From Acanthochlamys bracteata (taxonomy: Eukaryota; Streptophyta; Magnoliopsida; Pandanales; Velloziaceae): a DNA stretch of 64,000 bases. This document shows positions 24,995-37,065 of this stretch, in pieces. The position numbers and the translations under genes are program-made. Each line of letters starts with the position of its first letter. Position 1 is the first letter of the stretch. The stretch is taken from the NCBI GenBank assembly GCA_019914995.1, contig CM034127.1, forward strand, positions 8,804,001-8,868,000, in the 5' to 3' direction. Under the pieces are notes generated by a model that was not told where the DNA came from, ran no database searches, and saw only the letters and a list, made by a program, of their open reading frames with translations.

Positions 24995-25533
24995 GGATTC
25001 GTGTAGTAGTTGATCTTTGTCTCTTTAGTCAACTCTGAAACTAATTGATAATATTACTTTATTACTAATAAATTAAAAAAGAAAAAAAATCTTTTGTTTT
25101 GTCCTTTCTTTTCTTTTTTTCTTTTTTTTTATAACTTCCTCCAGCTACTTCGCCTGTTCTATTTCAGAAATCTGATTCTGTTTTTATGTTTTTATTTGGA
25201 AAGGATCTGTCTTTATTTACTCTTTATGCGAACGGAATCATAATCAAGCTGAAAACTGAAAAGAACGTCCGCGGCCTTTCTGTTTCTTTCAATTTTTTTT
25301 GCATTCTTTTTTTTCTCCTTTCTTTTTTTTTTTAAAAACTTACAAAAGTACCCAGCCTTTTCAGGAGATGATAGAACTATGTTTAACAACTTTTTAGACG
25401 TGTTTATTAATTAGTACACGGTAAATAATTTTTGAAACATAATTATTAAAAAAAATAATCATTCTAAATTATATAAAACTATTTAAATTGATTTGTGAGA
25501 ACAATTGAATGTACAAAAATACACTTAGTTTAG

Positions 25534-25757
25534 AGGGGCATTTGAAAGTATTTATAAAATAAAATTTTTTTAAAATAGAAAGTATTTTTTATTTAAATAA
25601 AATTTTTTAGTTAAAAAAATATACAATAAAAAAATTTTACTATGTAAATTTTTTTTATATTTTTTAATTTTCTAAATATTATAAAATATATATTAAAAAA
25701 TATATAATTAAAAATTAAAAAATAATATTTGTAAAACGTTAAGTCAAATTGGGCCTT
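25534..25757. repeat. AT-rich MITE-like element (family member c)
   Basis: It begins GAGGGGCATTTGAAAGTATTT and ends near AAAACGTTAAGTCAAATTGGG. The interior is A/T runs around TTTTACTATGTAAA. Confidence 0.4.
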
Positions 25758-27404
25758 AAAAAGCCGAAAAATATTAAAACTGAAAGTTAATAAAAAATCA
25801 AATTTCTAAATTTTACAATTCCATTCTAAATTATTTTCATATATTTCACATCATCTGCATTTTACGAATTGCACAAAATAAAAACAAAAAAATTGATTCA
25901 GCGCCTAACTACACGTATCGATATCGAAACAACCACGGGTGATTTACTTCTTATAAATTATTTAGAAAAGCTGAATATAGATGTAACAAATATTATTTTA
26001 TGATGTTGTTCTTCTTTTTTTTATAATACATCTTATTTTTAACGACTAATGTCTTTCGATACTATTAAACTCGTATACGTGAAGCTTTTTAGGTAATACA
26101 TATTCAATTATATTCACAATATCTAGAGATAATAAAGAGTATATATTAGTATATATTAGTATTCATGTTTTCTATGTTCTAAACTACCTTATAGTGATGA
26201 AAATAAAGCCAATCTGCAATTCAAATTAATTTATTTAAATCAAATTCAAATAATTTTAATCGAATTCAAATCAATCCTAAATTGATCTAACAAATTAAAT
26301 AGAATCTAATTAAATTAGATTGATCTATTTAATTTATATAATTATTTATATAATATTTATATATTTAATAATAAAAATATTAAAAATGACAATAAATTTT
26401 AATTTATTATATATATTTTTGCTTTATTTTTACATTTTTATTACTTTCTTACTTAATTTATATATTTTTTTAAAATTAACATGTGGTATATATCACTTAA
26501 TATTTTCCACATATTGTTGTTGAAATTGTTATTTATAATTATTATTTTAATAAATGTAATATTAAATGGATTGAGTTTGATTTAATTATTAAATAAATTA
26601 GATTACGATTGACAATTCTGATCTATAGATTGGATTAGAATTGAATAAATTTTATCTAATTATTATATGGATTACTTTGAACCCGATTTGTTAACTCAAT
26701 TTCCATTTTTAACTTTTTTATTTTCATCTATTAAAGGTTGATATTTTACTCAAATAAAATTCAATATGACATATATATTTAGTTCCATTGTGTAGATAAA
26801 ATTTTAAATCATCAATCAGTTATATTACCTAAATAATACTTAGTAGGTGTATATTTTGTTTATTAATTTATGAATCTAATAAGTCTTAGCATTGCTTATC
26901 AAGGTGCTTCTTTATTTATTTCATTTATTATTTTCTAATTACATTTCTACAATATTCTAAATGATTGTTTAGTAATGCTTAAAATAAAAAGCTTAAAAAA
27001 GTTTATTTTGAGGCTTTTCAAAATATAAGCTTGACTTTTTTATCTTAAAATAATAAAATTAAATAAGTAAAGATTTTATGACCTGTGTAATTTAGCTGTG
27101 CTTTCTAAATTCTATAAAATATTTTAGAATATTGGGAATAAGAAGTTGAAATATAATCATGAAATATAATGAAAAACTTTGTCAAAGGACATTAAAATAT
27201 TTTAAAATATGAAAATATAAATAAAGAGTTTGTCATAAAAAAATTTTATTTTTTATTTTTTAAAAAGTCATAAAAGCAATTTTTTATTATTTAAAATTGT
27301 TTTACTTAAGCAATATTCAAAGAACTCCTTACACGATAGACCACCTATACGGCTATTATACCCAAATTCTGATTTACATCACATATGACATAACAACAAA
27401 ATAT

Positions 27405-27620
27405 TGGGCGTTTAGAATTATTTTTAAAATAAAAAAATATTTTTATTTTTTAAAATAAGTTTTATTTTTTAATTAAAAAATAGTAAAATAAATAAAAAGT
27501 TTTGTTACGTAAATTTTTTTATATTTATTAAATTTTAAATAAAATTTTTAGATATTTATAAAAATATATTAAAAAATAAAATAAAAATTGAAAAATTAAT
27601 TTTGAGATAATTGAAAACAA
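27405..27620. repeat. AT-rich MITE-like element (family member d)
   Basis: It opens TGGGCGTTTAGAATTATTTTT with the core GTTTTGTTACGTAAATTTTT. The right end fades into AATTTTGAGATAATTG. It lies about 190 bp upstream of the beta-adaptin start codon, within its likely promoter. Confidence 0.4.
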
Positions 27621-27808
27621 TTACCCGAACCGGAACCAATTAACCTCTTTATACGGTCCGGTTCTTTTTACTTGCCTCTCGCAAAACACGACCGCTGCTT
27701 TGCTTTGCTGGAAATACTCTTCTTCTTCTTCTTTGTCTTATTATTCACCGGAGAGAACAAGAACAACGATTCTGAGTCTCTAGATCTCGCGGCGGCAGGA
27801 CTGCAAAT

Positions 27809-30800
27809 ATGAGCGGGCACGACTCCAAGTACTTCTCTACTACGAAGAAGGGAGAGATCCCTGAGCTCAAAGAGGAACTCAATTCTCAGTACAAGGTAAC
27901 TCAACAATTACAACAACAACACCAGCAACCACAAAACTTCTTCTCTTCTTATTCTTCATCATCATTACCATGGTCGTACTTTATTTTTCTCGCTTTCGAT
28001 TTTGTCTCGTTCTGATCTCAATTGGTTGATCTGAGATAAGAGCACGAGATCACGCCCCGATTTGTTAATCTGGTGAAGATCTGGTCAGATCTGTCACTGT
28101 TTCGTTATAGTTTGTTGAAATACAATTATTTATTTTCTTTCTTACTCTGTGAAATCGATCGGACGAAGAGATTGGGGAGACGATAAGTAGTATCTATGAA
28201 AAAATGAGGTTGTTTATGTAGTTATTTTTTTGGATCTGTAGAATAGCTAGGATAAGCGGAGAAAGTTGCTTCTCTCGATACTATGGATCTACTGCAGGTT
28301 ATATCAAGATTTCGCTGCAATTTCATAAATTAAATAGTGTGGGGCGATTAGCGATGGCAAAGAAATATCATTGATCTACTTTACATAATTTATCATGGAA
28401 GCGTCATTGTCTGCTGATGTTTTTTCTATTTTGTGAGTGATGCTCGAGCATCCATGTGAATGTTAAAGCTCTTTAGTGTGGAATCTCCTATTTAGTTTTG
28501 AAACATTCCGCTTCCAGTATATATTATATCTAACTTTGACTTGAACAAAGGAGAATCATTAAGTTACTTATTTGAATCATAAATATAAACTAGAACAGTA
28601 TTGACATATGTATTTAAGAGTTCATTTTGCTGTGATATAGTTCGCATCCTATATATTATAAATATGTGGTTTTGATTATTGAAAACTTCTAAGGAAGTAT
28701 TCCTTGAAACATATGGGTTATGAAAATATAAGGTATTAGAACCATGCTGCAGTACCTATAGAACAAAGTCCTAGACTCATACATCATCTCACGAGACATG
28801 ATAATTAGGATAGATTTTAAGACCACCCAGCAGCATCAAAAAGATTTTTGCCGACTTAATCAATGCTACCAACTCTCAAGTCTAACAATGCTACTCTACG
28901 TCTAAGCTATAGTAGATACTTTTCTCAGTGTCATGTTAACCCGAGAATGGTGACTGTGGTTTGAGCTTCCACCACCAGTACTGGTGGTTTTGCAATGCGG
29001 AGCGATGGTTCTTTTGGTTCTTTTTTGGAAGAAGAGTGGAGAGCTGTCATGTGACAAGAAAATAAGTGAATGGCAGAGAGGAAGACATGTACTGTTATGT
29101 TAGAGTGAACGAGGAGAACAGCTAACACTTCCATCACCTGAACTTCTTGCAAACTGCAATATAAATCAGAGATGAACTTTCCATAAAAACCTCAATTTAA
29201 GTTTGGAGGTATATCAACCTGCTATGCTAGTTTTAGAGGCTCATAAACACAAAGCAATGGCCTCACAGGCCAAAACAGGCTACAATGAGCTTCTGTGCTT
29301 GTGCAAGTATTGATCCGTAAAGCCTATGTTTTTGTCAATTTCTCTCATTCTTTGGAGGTACGCTTATAAAATTGGATTAGTAATTTCAGGCAATCCTTGT
29401 CTCTGGGATTTCATTAATTTGAACTTCTAACTTTTTGGCAAATGTTCCTTTAGATTTTCTAGTGTTTTACATACGAATGTACATATCAGATTAATGGACA
29501 TAATAGATTTTTAATTGGATTTTGAACTTTTGCTTAATGTCTTGCTGTCTCCTAAATGACTTCCTAAACTTTATGCAGGATAAGAAGAAGGATGCTGTGA
29601 AGAAAGTGATTGCTGCAATGACGGTTGGAAAGGATGTTTCATCTTTGTTCACTGATGTTGTCAACTGTATGCAAACTGAGAACCTGGAACTGAAGAAGCT
29701 TGTCTATCTGTATCTCATAAACTATGCCAAAAGCCAACCTGATCTTGCAATTCTTGCCGTCAATACATTTGTGAAGGTACGGTATTGGTTTTTTCCTAGA
29801 AGGTGAATTTAGAAAGAGCTACTTGAGAACCAACCAATATAATTTGTCACTCACGGTTGTCATTTATATTTTTACAGGATTCTCAAGACCTCAATCCTCT
29901 AATTCGTGCTTTGGCTGTCAGGACAATGGGATGCATCCGTGTTGATAAAATCACTGAATACCTCTGTGACCCCCTTCAAAGATGTCTTAAGGTATGCATT
30001 TTCATAAACTTAAATAGTTCCCATATTGGATTTTGTTTATGTTTTTAGAATTTCAAGATGGCGGTTGTTGTAGGTTTCAATGAATTTGTCCTTTCTGTTG
30101 TTGGATTTGGATGATCATTTAAACAGTTAATATTCTGTCTTTAACAGGATGATGATCCTTATGTTCGGAAGACCGCTGCTATATGTGTTGCTAAACTTTA
30201 TGACATCAATGCTGAATTAGTTGAAGATAGGGGATTTCTGGAGACTCTCAAGGACTTAATATCTGACAATAATCCGATGGTCGTAGCTAACGCAGTCGCT
30301 GCTCTGGCAGAAATTCAAGAGACTAGCAGTCGCCCTATCTTTGAGATAACTAGTCATACACTTTCAAAGCTGCTGACTGCCTTGAATGAGTGCACCGAGT
30401 GAGTCTTTGTTCCATTTCAGTAAGATGTTTTGCATCCTCTAGGCGTTCTTATATTAACCTTTATAATTGGATATGAATGCATATGAGAGCCAAAATTGAC
30501 CATACTTTAACATAGAAAGACCAAACTCGATAAAGGAACTGAAATGCATTTATTGGTAATTATGCAATCGGCTGCCTCTTGCCTAAGCATTCTCCTTTTG
30601 TACAGAATTTTTGTACTAACAATTTACCTCTAGGATTTTAATTTAGCAAATATTTGAATAGCAATTCTACCCACAGATGAATTCTTAAAGTGTTTTACTG
30701 CAAATTAATAGTTCGTTTCTACTTCTAATTTAAATAAAAGAGTGACTTATATGATTAAGATTGCAGAATATTCAATTAAATAACCATGTGGATGAATCCT

Positions 30801-33800
30801 CACAGTTTCTTGATCTCTTGAGCTCCTTTTACTTTTGTTAGTCTCAGCCATTATCTTGGCTCATGGAAGCTTTCCCCAAAATTTAATAAAAAGAAGAATT
30901 TATAGAATGGCAAGTATATATAGTTATGGTTTTCGTTAGATGTTGCTGTGTTGTATTTATCTTTGTTCCTTTAGTATAACTGCTGACATATACCATATGA
31001 TCTTCAGATGGGGGCAAGTCTTTATATTGGATGCGTTGTCAAGATATAGAGCATCTGATGCCCGTGAAGCAGAAAACATTGTGGAGAGAGTCACTCCTCG
31101 TCTCCAGCATGCAAACTGTGCCGTTGTTCTTTCTGCTGTGAAGGTATTTATTATCTCTTTTGTTTGTCTTGATGTTGTTAGTTGACGTCATTCTTAACTG
31201 ACATTGTGAAGGGGAGCTTGTAGTGCTAACTTTTGCATTTTATGAATGATTTAATTCACACATGACATCTTTAGCTCATTTCCTGTAGATGATCCTTCAA
31301 CAAATGGAGCTCATAACAAGTACTGATGTTGTTCGCAATCTATGCAAGAAGATGGCACCTCCTTTAGTGACTCTTCTTTCTGCAGAGCCAGAAATACAGT
31401 ATGTAGCCTTACGCAATATCAACCTTATAGTGCAGAAAAGACCTACTATTCTTGCACACGAAATAAAGGTACTATACGCAGTTGTTGACCTCAAGCTTAA
31501 GTTTTGCTTATGTTTCTTATTAAGTATATGATTGTCTCCTTTCGCCTTGTTATTAGGTCTTTTTCTGCAAATACAATGATCCAATATATGTTAAGATGGA
31601 AAAGTTGGAGATCATGATAAAGCTTGCTTCAGATCGGAACATAGACCAGGTTGATACTTCAAGTAATTGCTGTTTTTATTGTTCCTAATCTATTAAATTG
31701 GAACATAATTAGCTTATGTTTTCTTCACAGAAGCGTGCTTCTGTTTCATGTATATGCTAAGCTTTTGTCTCATATATATTCTATGGATTGGAAACTTTGT
31801 TCGAGCATGTTTTTTGTTTCCTTGATGTGTTTATATCATAACTCAAATAGGTGGTCAGTGAGATATCATTTTCTCAACTTCTCAGCATGTAATATAAGTT
31901 TGTGTTGGAAGTTGAAAGTGCTCAATTTTTGTGGTAGCATACTAAAAGTCATAGTTCACTTGGATAGTTCTTGAATTTGTCGTGAGAGAAAGCACTTATA
32001 TATGAAAAGACTCTCCAGATGTACAACTCTTGGGCCCACTTACAGCATGTCCTGCACGGATGATGACCAACTTTTGGTTGCAATAGCATAGAACGACCTT
32101 ATGATTTTGAATGAACCCCAAGAAGTATGTGTTTGCTGTCTATTACTATTAGGAATCATTAGGCATTATTATTAATTTCAACAAATTTAATGATTTTTAT
32201 GAATTCCCAAATTGTCGTAATACTTCATGTGCAACTCTATGATAGTCATTTTACAGCTTTTAATTTTGTGCTTGAATTTTTGTAGCAGTATTGTGATTTC
32301 TCTTATGTACTTAGCACTACTTTGGTTTTTCCTGTTGACTTGTTACCATTAGGAATTGACAGCCACCTATTTCAGGTTTTGTTGGAATTCAAAGAGTATG
32401 CAACGGAAGTAGATGTTGATTTTGTCAGAAAAGCTGTACGTGCAATTGGCCGCTGTGCAATCAAGTTAGAGAGAGCTGCCGAACGTTGCATCAGCGTTTT
32501 ACTTGAGCTGATAAAAATTAAAGTGAATTACGTTGTGCAGGAGGCTATAATTGTCATCAAGGACATCTTCAGACGTTACCCTAACACGTCAGTATTAGTT
32601 TTCTTGTAGGTAGATATGCTAATCATTTTTGTTCTAAGTGGTTTTCCTTTGCTTTCTCCATATTCAGGTATGAGTCTATTATTGCTACACTCTGTGAGAG
32701 CTTAGATACTTTAGATGAGCCAGAGGCCAAGGTACTAAACTTTGAAGATTGCTGATGAAAATATTGATTTTTAATGACCTTTTAGATTAATTTCTACTAA
32801 ATTGTTATACTCCTTAGGCATCAATGATATGGATAATCGGAGAGTATGCTGAAAGAATTGACAATGCGGATGAGCTTCTTGAGAGTTTCCTGGAAACTTT
32901 TCCTGAAGAGCCTCCTCTTGTGCAGCTCCAGTTACTCACCGCAACTGTAAAATTGTTTCTGAAGAAGCCAACCGACGGACCACAGCAGATGATTCAGGTT
33001 TAAATTGTGTTCTACTATTACATATTCAAAGGTGTAGTTTCTATAAGTAAAATCTGATTTTTGAAAATACAAATACTAATATAAATTAGTGAAACTGCAT
33101 TTTGGTCCCTAACAATTATGTGCATAATTCTTTGGCAAACCCAGAAGGTGGATGAAAGTATTGTTTGTTGTTATGCTATAGCTAGAATCTAGCTTTACTA
33201 TATGGTACTTGAAATTTTGCTAGAGGATCTTGAATATAAAAACATAGTGATACTTCTAACTTGAAAGCTCATTTCCCTATCAAATTGAACAATCTACTGG
33301 TTGAATCTATGTCCATTATTATACAAATTTCTCCAGTGGGTATGATGGGCGAGCATTTCAGCACATGCCGCTAATGAAATGTTGCAAGAAAGCTTTTGTG
33401 TATTTAATATGATATCAGGCTAATCAATAATGGATTTCATTTTAGAGAATGCTTAGATATGTTCATAATGATTCCGTGCAAAGGGATTCCCCTAGACGTA
33501 GTATGTTTTCCTTTAGACAATTACATTTAAGTCCTCACTGCCATATTGTTGCTTTATGCTTTGCGCAAGTAAGCAATTTGCGCTAAAAGATCTAATAGAA
33601 CATGCTTCAGTTTCTATTTCCTTGAGTGCCTCGTTAAAAGGGTATATCAGTAGTTTTATTTGTCTTTGATAATTATTCTATTTCTGGGTGCAAAAGCCTT
33701 TTTCTTTTGGCACATATCCTCTACTTCTAGATTTCCTTTCTTTTATGTCAGTTAAAGTACTATTTTGTCCTGAAGTATTTTCTGTACCCTTCTGTTTGTT

Positions 33801-36118
33801 ATAGGTTGTCCTAAATAATGCGACAGTGGAGACTGACAACCCTGATTTGCGCGACCGTGCTTACATATATTGGCGTCTTCTATCCACAGATCCAGAGGTA
33901 CATAACACTTTGGGCTGCAATATCATTTTTATGTGGTTTCTTTAGCTTAGCTCATGCTGATGCCCTCTCAGGCTGCCAAAGATGTTGTTCTTGCTGAGAA
34001 GCCAGTAATCAGTGATGACTCGAATCAGCTTGATCCTGCTCTTCTAGATGAACTTCTGGCTAATATAGCTACTTTGTCTTCTGTATATCATAAGCCTCCA
34101 GAAGCTTTTGTAAGTCGAGCTAAGTCTGCAACTCCAAGGCCAGATGATGAGGAATTCCCTGATGGTGCTGAAGCAGGATATTCTGAATCACCTTCTAATG
34201 CTGTTAATGGTGTGGCTGGAGCACCAGCAGCACCTTCTGGTTCAAGTCCTGCTGCACATATTCCCCCAAAACAACCAACACCAGCATCTCCACCAGCTGC
34301 TGCTCCTGTACCTGACTTGCTTGTTGATCTGATTGGTGTTGATAATGCTATTGTTCCAGTTGATCAACCATCAACTCCTTCTGGGTGAGGAAAAAAATCT
34401 AAATTAACTCAAACTTCATCTACCTCATCGATGCTTACATCATAGAACGTGCTATTGGATCCACCAATAAATATATGACAATTTTCTGTATGCAGGCCTC
34501 CTCTACCAGTGTTACTTCCTTCATCAACTGGCCAAGGTTTGCAGATAAGTGCACAACTCACAAGGCAGGATGGCCAAATATTCTATAGTTTATGTATCGA
34601 AAATAATACACAAACTGTATTAGATGGGTTCATGATACAATTTAACAAGAACACTTTAGGTCTTGCTGCTGGTGCACCTCTACAGGTTAGTAGAGCTCTT
34701 AGTATTGCTTCAACAATTTGTTTTTGATATGCAGCGAGTGTCATAACTTTCTCCCCTGTTCTGGCAGGTCCCACCTTTGCAACCTGGCACTTCTGCTAGA
34801 ACCCTTTTGCCTATGGCTTTGTTCCAAAATATTTCACCAGGAGCTCCAAGCTCATTGTTACAGGTTGCAGTGAAAAATAATCAGCAGCCAGTCTGGTATT
34901 TCAATGATAAAATCTCATTGCACGTGTTCTTCACAGAAGACGGTAAAATGGAACGTGCAAACTTTCTTGAGGTTGGTGTTTCTTTACATCCTCTTGAATT
35001 TTCTTTTCTTCCCTTGTGATGATTGTCTTCCTGTATTGAAGAACGATGCAATGTCTTAGGTAAAATTTCTCATTGCCTCTTATAGGCTGGTGTCGAATCT
35101 AGAAGGTTCAGTTTGGTTCTCCTTGCTTGCCTTTTCTGTTTATCTATGTTTAGGGTTGAGAAATGAGAAACGAAATTTGAAGTAGGGCTCCAAATTATCT
35201 CTTCCTAAAATTTGAAACTATCCATATGTGTCCAGTGTAGATGAGCCAAAAACATCTTTATTCATGTAATTTTGGTTTACGAGCCAAGCCTTTGTGTTTT
35301 GTTGAAACCCTTTTGTTCAGCTTTTTAAATTAGAACATAAATCGGAGTTTCTTCATGGAATTTGATTCCTTTGTTGGCTCCTTAAATTAAAGGTCCATCT
35401 TGCTGTTCCCCTTTCGGTAGAACTTGCATGCGTACGCTGTATATTTCTTACGGGAATGATAATACTTTACTGGTTGGTAGTCCTAAATTTAAGAGACATA
35501 TTCCATCAAGGCTTTTGATTAAGTTCAGTTCAACATGAAGAGCTTCACGTTTGGCTCCACTTGTCCAATCTTTCTTGCCGAATTTCTCTTTTGGAGCTGG
35601 TGATTTGACAAATAAGGTAACAGTGATTAGTTAATGATTATTGTCTAAGTGATGTCTTTTTTTATTTGGGAAAGATAATTGTTTGTGTAAGCATCATTCT
35701 TTTGCAACTTGATCACTTGCTTCATACATGTAATAGCGTGTTTAAGTATGTCTCTTTTGTTAAACACGTACATTTACAAGCATATGTGAGTCGACATTGT
35801 AAGCGTGTGATGTTGATGCAGACTTGGAAAACCCTACCTGATGCAAATGAGGTTGCAAAGGACATACCGACAGCTGTCATCAACAATATAGATGCTATCC
35901 TTGAACATTTGGCTGCATCTAATGTTTTCTTTATTGCAAAACGAAAAAGCCAAAACAAAGATGTTTTGTATCTCTCTGCAAAAATCCCTCGGGGCATCCC
36001 ATTCTTGATTGAGCTTACAGCTTTAGTTGGCAGTCCTGGTGTAAAATGTGCGATCAAGACACCAAGCCCTGAAATGGCACCACTGTTCTTTGAGGCCATG
36101 GAAACCCTTCTAAGATGA
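27809..36118 (+). CDS. Beta-adaptin large subunit of AP-1/AP-2
   Basis: Fifteen exons: 27809..27895, 29579..29776, 29878..29991, 30148..30398, 31008..31143, 31289..31468, 31557..31649, 32376..32587, 32668..32731, 32818..32997, 33805..33897, 33972..34384, 34496..34685, 34768..34971, 35822..36118. All junctions are GT-AG and in frame, giving 903 aa. The start [20 protein letters not shown] is the plant beta-adaptin N-terminus. Residues 1 to about 540 are the helical-repeat trunk ([33 protein letters not shown]). About 585-680 is a Pro/Ala/Ser-rich hinge ending [11 protein letters not shown], close to a clathrin box. About 690-903 is the ear: a sandwich subdomain, then the platform ending [14 protein letters not shown]. 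The family builds clathrin-coated vesicles at the trans-Golgi and plasma membrane. Plant AP-1 and AP-2 are thought to share beta subunits, so the complex cannot be fixed from sequence. No frame break was seen. Confidence 0.96.
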
Positions 36119-37065
36119 TCTCTTCTTTGTGTTATTTGTAAAATGAATGACCCGGTGTTTCATTGGTTTTGTGTATTGTAATTTCTTTCTAGCGTCTTTT
36201 ACTATATAATCAATTTAAGTTCTGTTGGTCTTGTATTTCTGAGAGCGTAGATCAAATCACTTCTAAGGAAGACAGTTGCCAGTTTTGTACTTATATTCTT
36301 AATGCAATTAGTTTAAGCATAGAATATGCAGAACTGTAAGCCTTTGGTTAATATTCCATTGTATCCGAAACGTCAAATTACAAGGACGTCAACGTTGTCA
36401 TTGTTGTGCGCTCAGAGATTCGCTATGTGCATAAGTTTTGCTTGATTTATGTGCTTTCTTTTTAATAAATTTTTTTTCCTTTGACATGATCTGTTGTATG
36501 TGTCCTCATCGACATATCATATACGTCTTGTGCAACTAAGTTCTTAGTAGCAAACAATTTATTTATTTATACTTTGATAAGATAATAGCGAACGAAATTG
36601 ATATCACTTGGTGTGTCTTGATTTTAGTTCAAAATTCTAGCAAAAACTTATCAGGACCAAAAATAAGAGTAGGCTCTTTGAAGACGTGCAACAAAATCAG
36701 TAGAAGTAACAGTGCCTTGGTCTAACTCAAAATGTACTTCAACAATATATGCGTCTCTCTAGGCATTCCTATGTTATTATCATCACTAAAATTTTTCATA
36801 CAACAAGAGCTTTGGAAAAGATAGAACATGTCTAATGCAATGTTTCATGATCATGAGAAGATATTTATGATCATTTCGATTTGATGCTTTCTTACATGTG
36901 CTATTTCTGTGAATAATGTAACACAGATACTTATGAGTTATTTGATTTTTGTAATTTTGCATTGACTTAGTTTTTTAATATTATTTTTTATGCATTTGTT
37001 CAACAAGTAGTGTCATGTAATAAGATACTTAACTAGTAAAAAACAATAAGTCAATAAGTTTTATA
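36119..37065. other. 3' flank of the beta-adaptin gene, intergenic
   Basis: The first 200 or so bases should be the 3'UTR; AATGAATG near 36142 and AATCAATTTAAG near 36207 are possible polyadenylation signals. Nothing else is recognisable. Confidence 0.4.

Larger units (their letters stand above)
25040..27640. other. Intergenic between the G-gamma and beta-adaptin genes
   Basis: No gene is supported; the DNA is about three-quarters A+T with pyrimidine-rich stretches near 25080-25340. It probably holds both divergent promoters. MITE-like elements occupy about 25534-25757 and 27405-27620. ORFs such as 26320-26523 are low-complexity chance frames. Confidence 0.5.

Noticed and set aside
31651..31974. 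107-codon ORF between beta-adaptin exons 7 and 8
   Set aside because: It lies in an intron bounded by good splice sites and has no homology I recognise.
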